DNA from: a bacterium
GTDB taxonomy: Bacteria; Patescibacteriota; Minisyncoccia; UBA6257; GWB1-50-10
Direction: 5' to 3'
NCBI GenBank assembly: GCA_021814545.1
Contig: JAKAID010000005.1
Span: forward strand, 1-32,067
Length of the DNA: 32,067 bases
Under the pieces are notes generated by a model. That model saw only the letters and a program-made list of their open reading frames with translations, was not told where the DNA came from and searched no databases. A program made the position numbers and the translations under genes. Shown here piece by piece: positions 14,842 through 22,190 of the stretch (positions are counted from its first letter, which is position 1; every line of letters begins with the position of its first letter).

Positions 14842-15409
14842 CCCCGCCCTGAAGCTCTTTGCACTTCGAAAGCGCGCGAGGGAGCTGCAAAAAACTCTTT
14901 CTGAATGTGGCCATCATCTGTGGAGAACGCAACGCAGCAGCGGGGTGGAACAAGGGGTAAATAAAATACTCCCCGACGCGGATAAGCTTTCCCTCATCTC
15001 TCGATATCTTCGCATCCGGCAGGAAATAATTCATAGAGAACCGCCCCAGTGTCACAATAACGCACGGCTTCAGAATAGCGATTTGCCGCGTGAGATATGG
15101 CTTATATGCGGCAATTTCTTCGGGGCTCGGGTCGCGGTTCTCGGGCGGACGCCGCTTCACGATGTTTGTAATATACACGTCCTCGCGCCGCATCCCGATT
15201 TCTTCAAGCATTTTGTTGAGAAGTTGTCCGGAGCGGCCCACGAAAGGGCGCACGAGCTCGTCTTCCTTCTGCCCCGGCGCCTCGCCGATAAAAAGCACAT
15301 CACAATGGAGGCTCCCCTCGCCGAATACAAGATTCGCCTCGCGGAGCGGGAGAGTGCGGTCTGCTGATATTTCATCGTGAAGCGCGCGGAGTGCCTCTGC
15401 TTTATCCAT
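14837..15409 (-). CDS. Family 4-like uracil-DNA glycosylase lacking the iron-sulfur cysteines
   Basis: The enzyme should remove uracil from DNA to start base-excision repair. The 190-residue protein has VFGEG, FIGEAPGQKEDELVRPFVGRSGQLLN (active-site motif, about 37-62), TNIVKRRPPENRDPSPEE, IVTLGRFS and LFHPAAALR (motif with the catalytic-site histidine). Family 4 enzymes normally carry four cysteines for a 4Fe-4S cluster: CxxC near the N-terminus, one in KCRPP and one about 17 residues later. Here these positions read I/D, R and Y, so the cluster cannot form. ATG 15409 is chosen; ATG 15427 (MVFDYI) is also possible, while a longer frame would run into the tRNA. It is immediately downstream of tRNA-Arg on the same strand. 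Family secure; activity without the cluster untested. Confidence 0.88.
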   Translation of the reverse strand: MDKAEALRALHDEISADRTLPLREANLVFGEGSLHCDVLFIGEAPGQKEDELVRPFVGRSGQLLNKMLEEIGMRREDVYITNIVKRRPPENRDPSPEEIAAYKPYLTRQIAILKPCVIVTLGRFSMNYFLPDAKISRDEGKLIRVGEYFIYPLFHPAAALRSPQMMATFRKSFLQLPRALSKCKELQGGV

Positions 15410-15431
15410 AATGTAATCAAATACCATATTG

Positions 15432-15503
15432 TGCCCTTGGCAGGAATCGAACCTGCACCTCCTCCTTCGGAGGGAGATATTGTATCCATTCAACTACAAG
15501 GGC
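15432..15503 (-). tRNA. tRNA-Arg (anticodon CCG)
   Basis: Read on the minus strand this 72-base gene folds as a cloverleaf: acceptor GCCCTTG/CAAGGGC, D stem GTTG/CAAT, anticodon stem TCTCC/GGAGG with loop CTCCGAA, variable loop AGGT, T arm GCAGG-TTCGATT-CCTGC and discriminator A. U33 precedes anticodon CCG, which reads the arginine codon CGG. CCA is not encoded (ACAA follows). Its first 10 bases overlap the 3' end of the upstream O-antigen-ligase-like gene, whose TAG stop lies inside the tRNA. Confidence 0.95.
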
Positions 15504-16792
15504 TTTGTTTCCATCTCCGACCCCATTAGTATCCCGAACGCCACCCAAAACATCAAGCGCCCGGCGTGGAGGTCCCAAGGGAAGTGGTCGACCGCGCCAA
15601 AGAGGAGCAGTGATGCGAGCATGAAAAGCGCGAACACGTCCGGCGCGGAAGAAAATCGCGTTCTCCGCATAACAAGAAAAAGAATGGCAAGAAAGAGGAG
15701 AAGCCCCGCCCCGCCAAGCTCATCGGCGATAAGAATGTAGATGTTGTGGACCGGCTGCCAAAGCCACGGCTGCGTGAGGCCCTTCCCTTGGAACAGGCCC
15801 TCCTCTGCCGCTTGAAGCACCTCATTTCCGATGCCGACGCCCTGGGGGTGCTCACGCACGAGCATGAGCCCCATCTCGTTATAGAACACACGATGGTCTA
15901 TGGAGAACTCTCCTTTTGCGAACCCCGCCCGTGCGGAAACCGCCCACCCAAGGCTGAGCGCGATGGCGGCGCTTGAAACAAGCACGACGCCAAGGAACCA
16001 ACCCGCTCTTCGGCGCAATTCGCCATTCCAAAATGCGTATGCAAGAGTCACGAGCACACTCACGCCCGCGACTATCCATCCGGAACGGGAGAAGGTGAGC
16101 ACAAGCGCAACAAGGATAAGAAATGTTGAAACCGCAACCGCGCCGTGGCGCACCGCGTGCCCGCGCGGCGCAGAAAGATAGAGATAAGCACACGCGATGA
16201 GCCCCATCACCAAAAATCCCGCAAGAATATTCGCGTGCGGCAGCGTACCATATGCGCGCAAAAATTTAACGCCGCCAATATCAACGCGGGCAATGCCGGC
16301 CGTTGTTTGTGTAATGAGAACCTCACCAAGGAACCACAACCCAATGCTTTTTTGGTAGTAGAACTGCACTATCGCAATGATTGCTTGAAAAGTAGCGGAC
16401 GCCGCGAATGCGGCAAAAAGCGCGCGCACCTCGACTATCCCCTCCCGCAACGCAACTGCAATGAACGCCGCTGCAAAGAGCGCGACCACAAAACTCGCCG
16501 CAACATACGCGGCATACGGCGCATTCAACGCAAAGAATGTTGATGCGAGCGCAAGCGCCGCAAACGCGGTGAGCCACGGTGCGAGCGGCACAGGACGAGA
16601 GCGCCGCCCAAGATACAGCGCAAGCGCAACAAGAAGTATGGCCGCGAGCACGTCAGTCGCGTAAACAAAGAACGAGGAAAACTCGCGGGAATATTCGAAA
16701 AGCTGCGGAATAAGTGCGGTAACAAATTTCTTCGTCCCGAACGGGAGTGCAAATACGAACGCCGCTATTCCATATCGCAATGCGCGCTTCAT
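15494..16792 (-). CDS. O-antigen ligase/polymerase-like (Wzy/WaaL) membrane protein
   Basis: This 432-residue polytopic protein has about ten to twelve hydrophobic helices. The Wzy_C-type core motif RAYGTLPHANILAGFLVMGL lies near the middle, and FSRSGWIVAG and a large loop (about 290-360, with HPQGVGIGNEVLQ) follow, matching the O-antigen ligase/polymerase superfamily. Such proteins join or polymerise glycans at the outer face of the membrane. The ATG at 16792 overlaps the TAA of the permease gene (TAATG), so translation is coupled; the longer upstream frame is ruled out by that gene. The gene ends with a TAG inside tRNA-Arg. No glycosyltransferases lie nearby to define the glycan, so the substrate is unknown. 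Confidence 0.82.
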   Translation of the reverse strand: MKRALRYGIAAFVFALPFGTKKFVTALIPQLFEYSREFSSFFVYATDVLAAILLVALALYLGRRSRPVPLAPWLTAFAALALASTFFALNAPYAAYVAASFVVALFAAAFIAVALREGIVEVRALFAAFAASATFQAIIAIVQFYYQKSIGLWFLGEVLITQTTAGIARVDIGGVKFLRAYGTLPHANILAGFLVMGLIACAYLYLSAPRGHAVRHGAVAVSTFLILVALVLTFSRSGWIVAGVSVLVTLAYAFWNGELRRRAGWFLGVVLVSSAAIALSLGWAVSARAGFAKGEFSIDHRVFYNEMGLMLVREHPQGVGIGNEVLQAAEEGLFQGKGLTQPWLWQPVHNIYILIADELGGAGLLLFLAILFLVMRRTRFSSAPDVFALFMLASLLLFGAVDHFPWDLHAGRLMFWVAFGILMGSEMETKPL

Positions 16793-17895
16793 TACGAAAA
16801 AATATGGACTACTTCGTACGCGATGGCAAGTGAAAAAATGAGGTAAAGCACAGGGGTCATGAACCGCAACGGATGCGCGTGGAATTTCTTTCTCCAAACA
16901 GCGACAACGTAGATGCCTTCAAGTGCGAGGAAGATACCGCCGACAAATCCGATAATCGTGAAAAAGTGGCTTGCGCCAAGCCAGTAGAGCGCGTGCGGCG
17001 CCGCGAGCACGATAAGCGCGCTCACCAGGGGTGAGGCGCGGAGGTCCCGTCGGAGTATCTCGCGCACATCAGAGCCTATCATGAAATACGATTTCCAAAG
17101 TGCCACAAGCCCCATCACGCCAAGGAGGAGATAGGCGCCATAGGGCAGCATGCCAAGGAGCGCGGTAACCGCATCCGATGAGGGTGCGGGGTTCAGTCGC
17201 AACACCCCCATCACGAACGCGTAGTAAATCGCGGCAGGAATGAGCGTGCCGAGAATTACCGCAAGAAAGAGCGGGAACGGGCGCCGCGCCGCTCTCCACT
17301 CCTCTACCACCTTAAATATCGCGGGCCGCCCGCTGAACGCAAAGAGGAGCGGCCCGAAGGGAAGCAACCCGACCGTCCAGGTGAACGCCTGCGGAGGCAA
17401 TACTGTAAGTGGATGCCCGCTTCCAAAATAAAAGACAGTCGAAACCACGCTTATAATACCGAGCACGCCCACAAGATCCGCGAACCCGAGCCACTTCAAA
17501 CTTACGAAAATGAACGCGGAGCTCACCGCCCAGAACGCGACCACGCCCAACGCGTGCGAGGAGCCGAACATAATGGAAAGAAATGAGGGAACAAGCGCAA
17601 GATATGCGGTAAGAACGAGTGTGAGTTCGGTAAGAATAGTAGCGGTAGCGAGGCGCCCCATCGCTCGCCCCAGATATTCCCCGGTAATATACGGCAACTC
17701 ATGTGCGCCGCTGCTCTCGCGCAAAATGTGCGCGAACATAAGATGCACCACGCAATATACGCCCGCAAAGAAAACAAGGTAGAGCGTACCGAGGCCCACC
17801 CCCAAGAGGCCGAACACGTATGGGAGTGAAAAAATGCCCGCGCCCATTATGGTGCCCGCGAGCATAGCAACCGCTAACAAAAAGTTTTGGTTCAT
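16792..17895 (-). CDS. Amino acid permease (AAAP/aromatic amino acid transporter-like)
   Basis: This 367-residue membrane protein has about eleven transmembrane helices. The first helix region AMLAGTIMGAGIFSLPYVF is the typical unwound glycine-rich substrate site of the APC superfamily, most like the hydroxy/aromatic amino acid and AAAP branches; the loop WRAARRPFPLFLAVILGTLIPAAIYY matches their helix 6 surroundings. It probably imports amino acids by cation symport, which suits an organism with limited biosynthesis. It shares an ATGA overlap with the upstream small gene and a TAATG overlap with the downstream Wzy-like gene, so the three form one translation unit. Exact substrate is not readable. 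Confidence 0.82.
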   Translation of the reverse strand: MNQNFLLAVAMLAGTIMGAGIFSLPYVFGLLGVGLGTLYLVFFAGVYCVVHLMFAHILRESSGAHELPYITGEYLGRAMGRLATATILTELTLVLTAYLALVPSFLSIMFGSSHALGVVAFWAVSSAFIFVSLKWLGFADLVGVLGIISVVSTVFYFGSGHPLTVLPPQAFTWTVGLLPFGPLLFAFSGRPAIFKVVEEWRAARRPFPLFLAVILGTLIPAAIYYAFVMGVLRLNPAPSSDAVTALLGMLPYGAYLLLGVMGLVALWKSYFMIGSDVREILRRDLRASPLVSALIVLAAPHALYWLGASHFFTIIGFVGGIFLALEGIYVVAVWRKKFHAHPLRFMTPVLYLIFSLAIAYEVVHIFS

Positions 17896-18233
17896 CGCGC
17901 CCCCTTCTCTTCGTACACGTGATCGCCCTCGCGCACCTTCTTTGCCACCTTCACTCCCACGCTCTTCCCCTTCTTCGCCGCCCTGATGGGCGCATGCTCA
18001 TACTGCATGGAAGCGATTTTCTGAACGAAGTCGGTCGTGGCGCCCGAGATACGGACGGTCGCACCCACGTTTATCGGCTTCTTGAACTTGATGATGGCGA
18101 CCTTAATGCCGCCGAAAAAATGAGTGACCGCGCCGATGGGCTTTGCTTTTTTTACTTTCACGACCACTTTCTTTGCGGCGGGCTTCTTCTTTGCGCTCAT
18201 CTTTTTCTTTTTTATCGCCTTTTTCTTTGCCAT
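17892..18233 (-). CDS. EF-Tu domain 2-like (translation elongation factor-like) small protein
   Basis: The 113-residue protein has an extremely lysine-rich N-terminal tail (1-30), able to bind nucleic acid, followed by a compact beta-barrel (about 31-110): PIGAVTHFFGGIKVAIIKF, INVGATVRISGATTDFVQKIASMQ and VGVKVAKKVREGDHVYE. This pattern matches a widespread family annotated as translation elongation factor-like, related to domain 2 of EF-Tu, with no GTPase domain. Its cellular role is not established. A TATTCT element ends 7 bases before the ATG, so the mRNA would be leaderless, and the gene overlaps the permease by four bases (ATGA). Confidence 0.75.
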   Translation of the reverse strand: MAKKKAIKKKKMSAKKKPAAKKVVVKVKKAKPIGAVTHFFGGIKVAIIKFKKPINVGATVRISGATTDFVQKIASMQYEHAPIRAAKKGKSVGVKVAKKVREGDHVYEEKGAR

Positions 18234-18238
18234 GGGTA

Positions 18239-18874
18239 TTAGAATATGCGCGCGCCCGAATTGCTCTTCACCTCCTGGTCGTGGATGAGCGCGAGCACCT
18301 TGTCGACGAGTTCTGCGGGGTCGGTCGAGAATACCACATTCCCCATACCGCGGTGCGATTTCTCGAGAAGTTCGCGGATATAGTCTGCGGTGCCGCCGGT
18401 GCCTTCAAGTACGCCCATCGGCTTCTGGTCTTCGAACGCGATAGTGAATTCATTGAGCGTACCCACGCGGCCGCAGATGGTGATGACCGCATCCGAGGAA
18501 CGCGTGAGGAGGAGGTTCCTCCCCGCGTACTCGAACCCGGTGTAGATAATCATGTCGTGGTAGTCGGTCGGAAGCCGGTACGACTTCACGTGCGCAACCC
18601 TTGAGGCTGCCGGTGAAAGCCCAATGACCAGCCCGCCTGCCATTTTGGCGCCCTTCGCGGACCAGTAGGGAATGCCGGTCGTAGCCCCCGTCACGAGCAC
18701 GAGGTCGCGCTTCGCTATCTCCGCGCCTATCGCCTCCGCCTTCTCGAACGCATCCTTTGCGCAGTGGCCGGTCTCTGCGGCACCCGATACGCAAATCTTG
18801 TACTTCAGCTTATGGATGTGGGTCTCGAAATCCTTGTCGGTAACAATGCCATTGCCGTTCGTCTTTTTTCTCAT
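18239..18874 (-). CDS. SLOG/LOG-family Rossmann protein
   Basis: This 211-residue protein is a single Rossmann-like domain. Key parts are KYKICVSGAAETGHC near the start, RDLVLVTGATTGIPYWSAKGA, GLVIGLSPAAS, FEYAGRNLLLTRSSDAVITICGRVGTLNEFTIAFEDQKPMGVL, and a C-terminal helix. The GRVGTLNEF segment corresponds to the PGGxGTxxE motif of LOG (lysine decarboxylase-like) and SLOG nucleotide-binding proteins. Members bind nucleotides or nucleotide-derived signals; some cleave nucleotide monophosphates. The first G of PGG is replaced by R here, so phosphoribohydrolase activity is uncertain. ATG 18874 is preferred over TTG 18886 because a TGT-TATAAT element lies at 18886-18891. Family fairly secure; function not. 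Confidence 0.8.
   Translation of the reverse strand: MRKKTNGNGIVTDKDFETHIHKLKYKICVSGAAETGHCAKDAFEKAEAIGAEIAKRDLVLVTGATTGIPYWSAKGAKMAGGLVIGLSPAASRVAHVKSYRLPTDYHDMIIYTGFEYAGRNLLLTRSSDAVITICGRVGTLNEFTIAFEDQKPMGVLEGTGGTADYIRELLEKSHRGMGNVVFSTDPAELVDKVLALIHDQEVKSNSGARIF
18241..18246 (-). promoter_or_regulatory. -10 element for the EF-like gene (leaderless)
   Basis: TATTCT on the minus strand ends 7 bases before ATG 18233; it overlaps the last codons (ATA TTC TAA) of the SLOG gene. Confidence 0.5.
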
Positions 18875-18885
18875 AGGGTATCTCA

Positions 18886-18894
18886 ATTATAACA
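18886..18894 (-). promoter_or_regulatory. Extended -10 promoter of the SLOG gene
   Basis: TGT-TATAAT on the minus strand; TATAAT is 18886-18891, ending 11 bases before ATG 18874. The TAA inside it is the stop codon of the upstream metallo-beta-lactamase gene (18887-18889). Confidence 0.6.
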
Positions 18895-20239
18895 CCACCG
18901 TACTGTTCGCCGCCGGAACCTCCGCCTCTATCGCGAGCGCGTCTATCATGCGCTGCGCGAGCGCGATCGAGCTCTCCCCCTCTCCCTGCACCACAAACAC
19001 GCGCTTCACGTGCTCGCGCATCGGCTCAAGCCATTGGAGAAGCTGGTTCTGGTCCGCGTGCGCGGAGTAACCGCTGATAGAGCGCACCTTGCACCGCACC
19101 GGCACCTCCTCGCCAAGTACGCGCACCGTTTTTGCGCCTTCCATTATCTTCCGCCCCAGGGAACCGTACGACTGGTACCCCACAAAAAGAATGGTACTCC
19201 GCGGGTCAGGAAGGTAGCGCTGCTCGTGGTGGAGAATGCGCCCGCCCTGCGACATACCTGAGCCGGCAATTACCACCTTCGGCGGTTCCACGTTGTTGAT
19301 GGCCTTCGACTGCTCAACGGTGAGCGACATGGTAAGTCCGGGGAAATTAAACATTCCCTTTTTCCTGAAGTTCACGATCGCCTCCTCGCTGAAATAGGTC
19401 GGGTCTTCCGAATACTTCTGGTAGACCGCGGTGAGTTTTATCGCGAGCGGACTGTCAACGTAGATGGGCGCGGGCGGTATCCTCCCCCCCTGGGTGAGTT
19501 CGTTCAATTCGAATAAAAGTTCCTGCGTGCGTTCGAGCGCGAAGGCGGGAATCATGAGCGTACCCCCCGCCTTCACCGTTTCTTCAATGGCGTCCTCAAG
19601 GAGCTCGGTCCGCTCCGGTATCCGCTCATGGAGGCGGTCACCGTAGGTCGATTCGATGAGCGCATAGTCGACGTCCGGTATCTGCTCGGTCGGGTGGATG
19701 AAGGGCGCGGGCGTGTTCCCAAGGTCGCCCGAGAACACGATGCGCTTCCCCTCAACCGTCACCACGATGGAAGATGAGCCGAGCACGTGGCCAGCGTCAT
19801 AGAGCTCAATGTCGAACGGGCCCACCATGACATGCTTGTGATACGGAAACCCCTCCCAGAGCTTCATCACGTGGTTTACATCGTTGATGTCGTAGAGCGG
19901 CTTCTTGTGGTGGTGCGCCGCCTCCTCGCGCATGGTGTGCTCCGCGTCCACCAGGAGCGCCTCGGCAAAATCGCGCGTGGGCTCAGTCGAAATGATGCGC
20001 CCCTCAAAGCCGTTCTTGTGGAGCTGGGGAATGCGCCCGATGTGGTCGATGTGCGCGTGCGTCACACAGACCGCCGTAATCGACTTTGGGTCGTATTCAA
20101 ATTCTTCATAATTCTTGAGCTCGCTGAAGCTCTCCCCCTGGAACAAACCGCAATCGATGAGTATCTTCGTACCATTCGATTCGAGCATATAATTCGAACC
20201 CGTAACCGACCCCGCACCTCCGTAGAACGTAAGCTTCAT
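18887..20239 (-). CDS. Beta-CASP metallo-beta-lactamase RNase (CPSF-like)
   Basis: This 450-residue MBL-fold hydrolase is expected to bind two zinc ions and cut RNA. Metal motifs in order: HAHIDH (motif 2, about 63-68), DAGHVLGSS (motif 3), FSGDLG (motif 4), then the beta-CASP insert with STYGDR, IPAFALERTQELLFEL and IAGSGMSQGGRILHH, and the C-terminal SGYSAHADQNQLLQW with VVQGEGES. These match the CPSF73/YsxI-type exo-RNA-processing family rather than RNase J. The second ATG (20239) is chosen because a TATACT element ends 8 bases before it and only 2 bases before the first ATG (20245). It lies downstream of the Mur ligase terminator. Family very secure; RNA target unknown. Confidence 0.92.
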   Translation of the reverse strand: MKLTFYGGAGSVTGSNYMLESNGTKILIDCGLFQGESFSELKNYEEFEYDPKSITAVCVTHAHIDHIGRIPQLHKNGFEGRIISTEPTRDFAEALLVDAEHTMREEAAHHHKKPLYDINDVNHVMKLWEGFPYHKHVMVGPFDIELYDAGHVLGSSSIVVTVEGKRIVFSGDLGNTPAPFIHPTEQIPDVDYALIESTYGDRLHERIPERTELLEDAIEETVKAGGTLMIPAFALERTQELLFELNELTQGGRIPPAPIYVDSPLAIKLTAVYQKYSEDPTYFSEEAIVNFRKKGMFNFPGLTMSLTVEQSKAINNVEPPKVVIAGSGMSQGGRILHHEQRYLPDPRSTILFVGYQSYGSLGRKIMEGAKTVRVLGEEVPVRCKVRSISGYSAHADQNQLLQWLEPMREHVKRVFVVQGEGESSIALAQRMIDALAIEAEVPAANSTVVL

Positions 20240-20247
20240 ATACATTC

Positions 20248-20253
20248 AGTATA
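20248..20253 (-). promoter_or_regulatory. -10 element of the beta-CASP gene (leaderless)
   Basis: TATACT on the minus strand, 8 bases before ATG 20239. At a 17-base spacer the -35 position is TTTTTT (20271-20276), the T tract of the Mur ligase terminator. Confidence 0.6.
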
Positions 20254-20270
20254 CCTCGCTTTCGCGTATC

Positions 20271-20292
20271 AAAAAACGCCCTACTTGGGGCG
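20271..20292 (-). terminator. Short terminator overlapping the Mur ligase stop codon
   Basis: On the minus strand CGCCC (revcomp of 20288-20292), 6-base loop containing the TAG stop, GGGCG, then TTTTTT. The stem is only 5 base pairs, so termination may be partial. Confidence 0.6.
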
Positions 20293-21549
20293 CTTTTCTT
20301 TGAGTATCGATTCGGCGACCTCCCGCTCGTTCCACGGAATGCGTTTCCCGTACGCCACGTGTATCGAGGTCTCGCTGCCCTTCCCTGTCATCACGACCAC
20401 ATCGCCTTTCTCTGCGAGCGAAATGGCCTTCCGTATCGCTTCCTTACGGTCCGCTATCTCATGTATCTTCGCCGCGGAGAGTCCGCCCTCCACTACGCCC
20501 GCCTTGATGGCCGCCATGATGCTCTGGGGGTTCTCGTCGTACGAATCCTCATCGGTCAGCACCACTTCGGCGCAATATTCGGCCGCCACGCGCCCCATCT
20601 CTGGCCGCTTCCATTTGTCCCTTCCCCCGCCCGCGGACCCTAACACGCAGATGAGCCGCCCCGCTTCAGGCCCCATGCAAAAATCGTTACGAAGCGTTGC
20701 GTAGACCTTGCGAAGCGAATCGGGTGTGTGGGCATAGTCCACCACTACCGCAAAAGGCTTCCGCTGCACGAGCTCGAACCTCCCCGGTACGCCCTTGAAG
20801 TTCAGGAGTCCTTTTTCGATATGTTTCCACTCAACGCCGCGGGCTTCCGCAAGGCACGCCGCCGCCGCCTCATCTTCCAAGTTGAACTCGGCCAAAAGCC
20901 ACTCGCCTAATGTGTTCCGTGCCTTCTCGGTGCGAAGGTCGAAGTGACCGCCGAGCGTCTCGCGCAAGAACCGCTTCCCGCCAAAGCGCCGTATCGCATT
21001 TCCATAGTTGTGCCGCACCGCCTCCTCAAAGAGCGGCGAGGACGCATCTTCTTCGTTCACCAAAAATATCCGGTTTTTTTTGGGCGACGCCGCCACATAC
21101 CGGAAAAATGCGAGCTTCGCCTCGCGGTACGCCTCGAACGAGCCATGCGACTCGATGTGCTCGGGCGCGAGGTTCAAGAACACCGCCGCATTCCAATCAA
21201 TATATTGGTGCCGGTGCTGGAGCACGCCCTGTGAGGTCACCTCGATGAATGCGTACGTACACCCCGCGTTCGCCGCATCGAACAGGAACTTCTGGATAGC
21301 GAACCGCCCGGGCATGGTGTTCCCCGTCGTGTTCCGCTCGCGCTTTGCGCCGAGCTTCCGCGTCACCGAGCTCATCACCGCCGTCTTCTCCCCCGCCGCC
21401 TCAAAGAGCGCGCTCATAAGCTCGACGGTTGTTGATTTGCCCTTCGTGCCCGTTACGCCCACCACGTAGAGCCGCCGGCTCGGGAAGCCAAACACGATAT
21501 TGCCGACGAATGCGAAAAGCCAATGGTAGAATGATTTCAATTTTTCCAT
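20281..21549 (-). CDS. MurE-like Mur ligase without the N-terminal UDP-binding domain
   Basis: Mur ligases add an amino acid to the UDP-MurNAc peptide during wall synthesis. The 422-residue protein has the ATP loop GVTGTKGKSTT at only about residue 32-42, TTGNTMPG, EVTSQGVLQHR (MurE-type E-x-S-S-H-G region), NLAPEHIESHG, VVDYAHTPDSLRKV, GSAGGGRDKWKRPEMG and the C-terminal VVVMTGKGSE. Standard MurE has about 90-100 residues ahead of the ATP loop that bind the UDP moiety; these are missing and replaced by a hydrophobic N-terminus (SFYHWLFAFVGNIVFGF). The amino-acid specificity motif reads DENPQ in place of DNPR, so meso-DAP specificity is not supported. ATG 21549 is preferred over TTG 21561. 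It follows ruvA. Ligase family secure; substrate uncertain. Confidence 0.85.
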   Translation of the reverse strand: MEKLKSFYHWLFAFVGNIVFGFPSRRLYVVGVTGTKGKSTTVELMSALFEAAGEKTAVMSSVTRKLGAKRERNTTGNTMPGRFAIQKFLFDAANAGCTYAFIEVTSQGVLQHRHQYIDWNAAVFLNLAPEHIESHGSFEAYREAKLAFFRYVAASPKKNRIFLVNEEDASSPLFEEAVRHNYGNAIRRFGGKRFLRETLGGHFDLRTEKARNTLGEWLLAEFNLEDEAAAACLAEARGVEWKHIEKGLLNFKGVPGRFELVQRKPFAVVVDYAHTPDSLRKVYATLRNDFCMGPEAGRLICVLGSAGGGRDKWKRPEMGRVAAEYCAEVVLTDEDSYDENPQSIMAAIKAGVVEGGLSAAKIHEIADRKEAIRKAISLAEKGDVVVMTGKGSETSIHVAYGKRIPWNEREVAESILKEKRPK

Positions 21550-21560
21550 ATTATTTCGCA

Positions 21561-21566
21561 ATTATT
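21561..21566 (-). promoter_or_regulatory. -10 element of the Mur ligase gene
   Basis: AATAAT on the minus strand, 11 bases before ATG 21549, inside a direct repeat of GCGAAATAAT. The TAA of the ruvA stop codon is part of it. Confidence 0.45.
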
Positions 21567-22137
21567 TCGCATGCCCCAATTTGCGGAGCGCGCTGCGCAG
21601 CCGCTCTTCTATCGGCTCCTCGCCTTTCATGTCAGAAAGGACCCTCCTTATATCATGGCGCGCATAGCCGAGGCCCGCGAGCACCTCCTCCACCTCTTGG
21701 TTCAGCGCCATGCCCTTCGTCTCGTGCCCCGCGGGAAGCTTCACCTTATTCTGAAGTTCTAAAATAATGCGCTCGGCGGTCTTCTTGCCGATGCCCGATG
21801 CATGGGTCAGCACATCGGCGCGCTTTTCCAAAATCGCCGCCATAATGTTCGGTACCCTATCGATATCGAGCACGCCAAGTGCGGTCTTGGGGCCCACGCC
21901 GCCCACAGAGTTCAGCATTTCGAACATCTTCAATTCCTCCTCGCCGTGGAAGCCGTAGAGCTCAATGCGCTCCTCGCGCACGTATAAGAAGCAGTACAGC
22001 TTCGTCTCCTGCCCTTCGGGCGGAAGCGATGAAAGGGTGCGCGTATTCGTGTGCACCAAAAACCCAAGCCCATTCCACTCGATTACGAGCGAATCATCAA
22101 ATTTTTCGGTCACCCTCCCCCGTATCGTGTGGAGCAT
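21562..22137 (-). CDS. ruvA: Holliday junction branch migration protein RuvA
   Basis: RuvA binds four-way DNA junctions and loads RuvB. The 191-residue protein has the N-terminal OB domain (MLHTIRGRVTEKFDDSLVIEW, about 1-62), two helix-hairpin-helix motifs (MLNSVGGVGPKTALGVL and LTHASGIGKKTAERIILELQ, about 78-130), and the C-terminal RuvB-contact domain (about 145-191: EEVLAGLGYARHDIRRVL). A TATGAT element ends 8 bases before the ATG, so it is predicted leaderless. It is about 4 kb from ruvB and on the opposite strand, and ruvC begins at 31924; thus the complete resolvasome set lies in this window but is scattered. Identity very secure. Confidence 0.97.
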   Translation of the reverse strand: MLHTIRGRVTEKFDDSLVIEWNGLGFLVHTNTRTLSSLPPEGQETKLYCFLYVREERIELYGFHGEEELKMFEMLNSVGGVGPKTALGVLDIDRVPNIMAAILEKRADVLTHASGIGKKTAERIILELQNKVKLPAGHETKGMALNQEVEEVLAGLGYARHDIRRVLSDMKGEEPIEERLRSALRKLGHAK

Positions 22138-22145
22138 ACGTCTAT

Positions 22146-22173
22146 ATCATAACGCACAACGCACAACTCACAA
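22146..22173 (-). promoter_or_regulatory. Promoter of ruvA (leaderless)
   Basis: On the minus strand TTGTGA (22168-22173), 16 bases, TATGAT (22146-22151), ending 8 bases before the ATG. The region is a short run of GTTGTG-like repeats. Confidence 0.6.
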
Positions 22174-22190
22174 CTACGAATTCGATTAGA

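Noticed and set aside
19787-20704. Plus-strand 305-codon frame opposite the beta-CASP and Mur ligase genes
   Set aside because: It crosses two genuine genes and their terminator, with no domain or ribosome site; a shadow frame.
22150-22175. Tandem GTTGTG-like repeats before ruvA
   Set aside because: Only three imperfect copies, overlapping the predicted -35; too short to call a repeat element.
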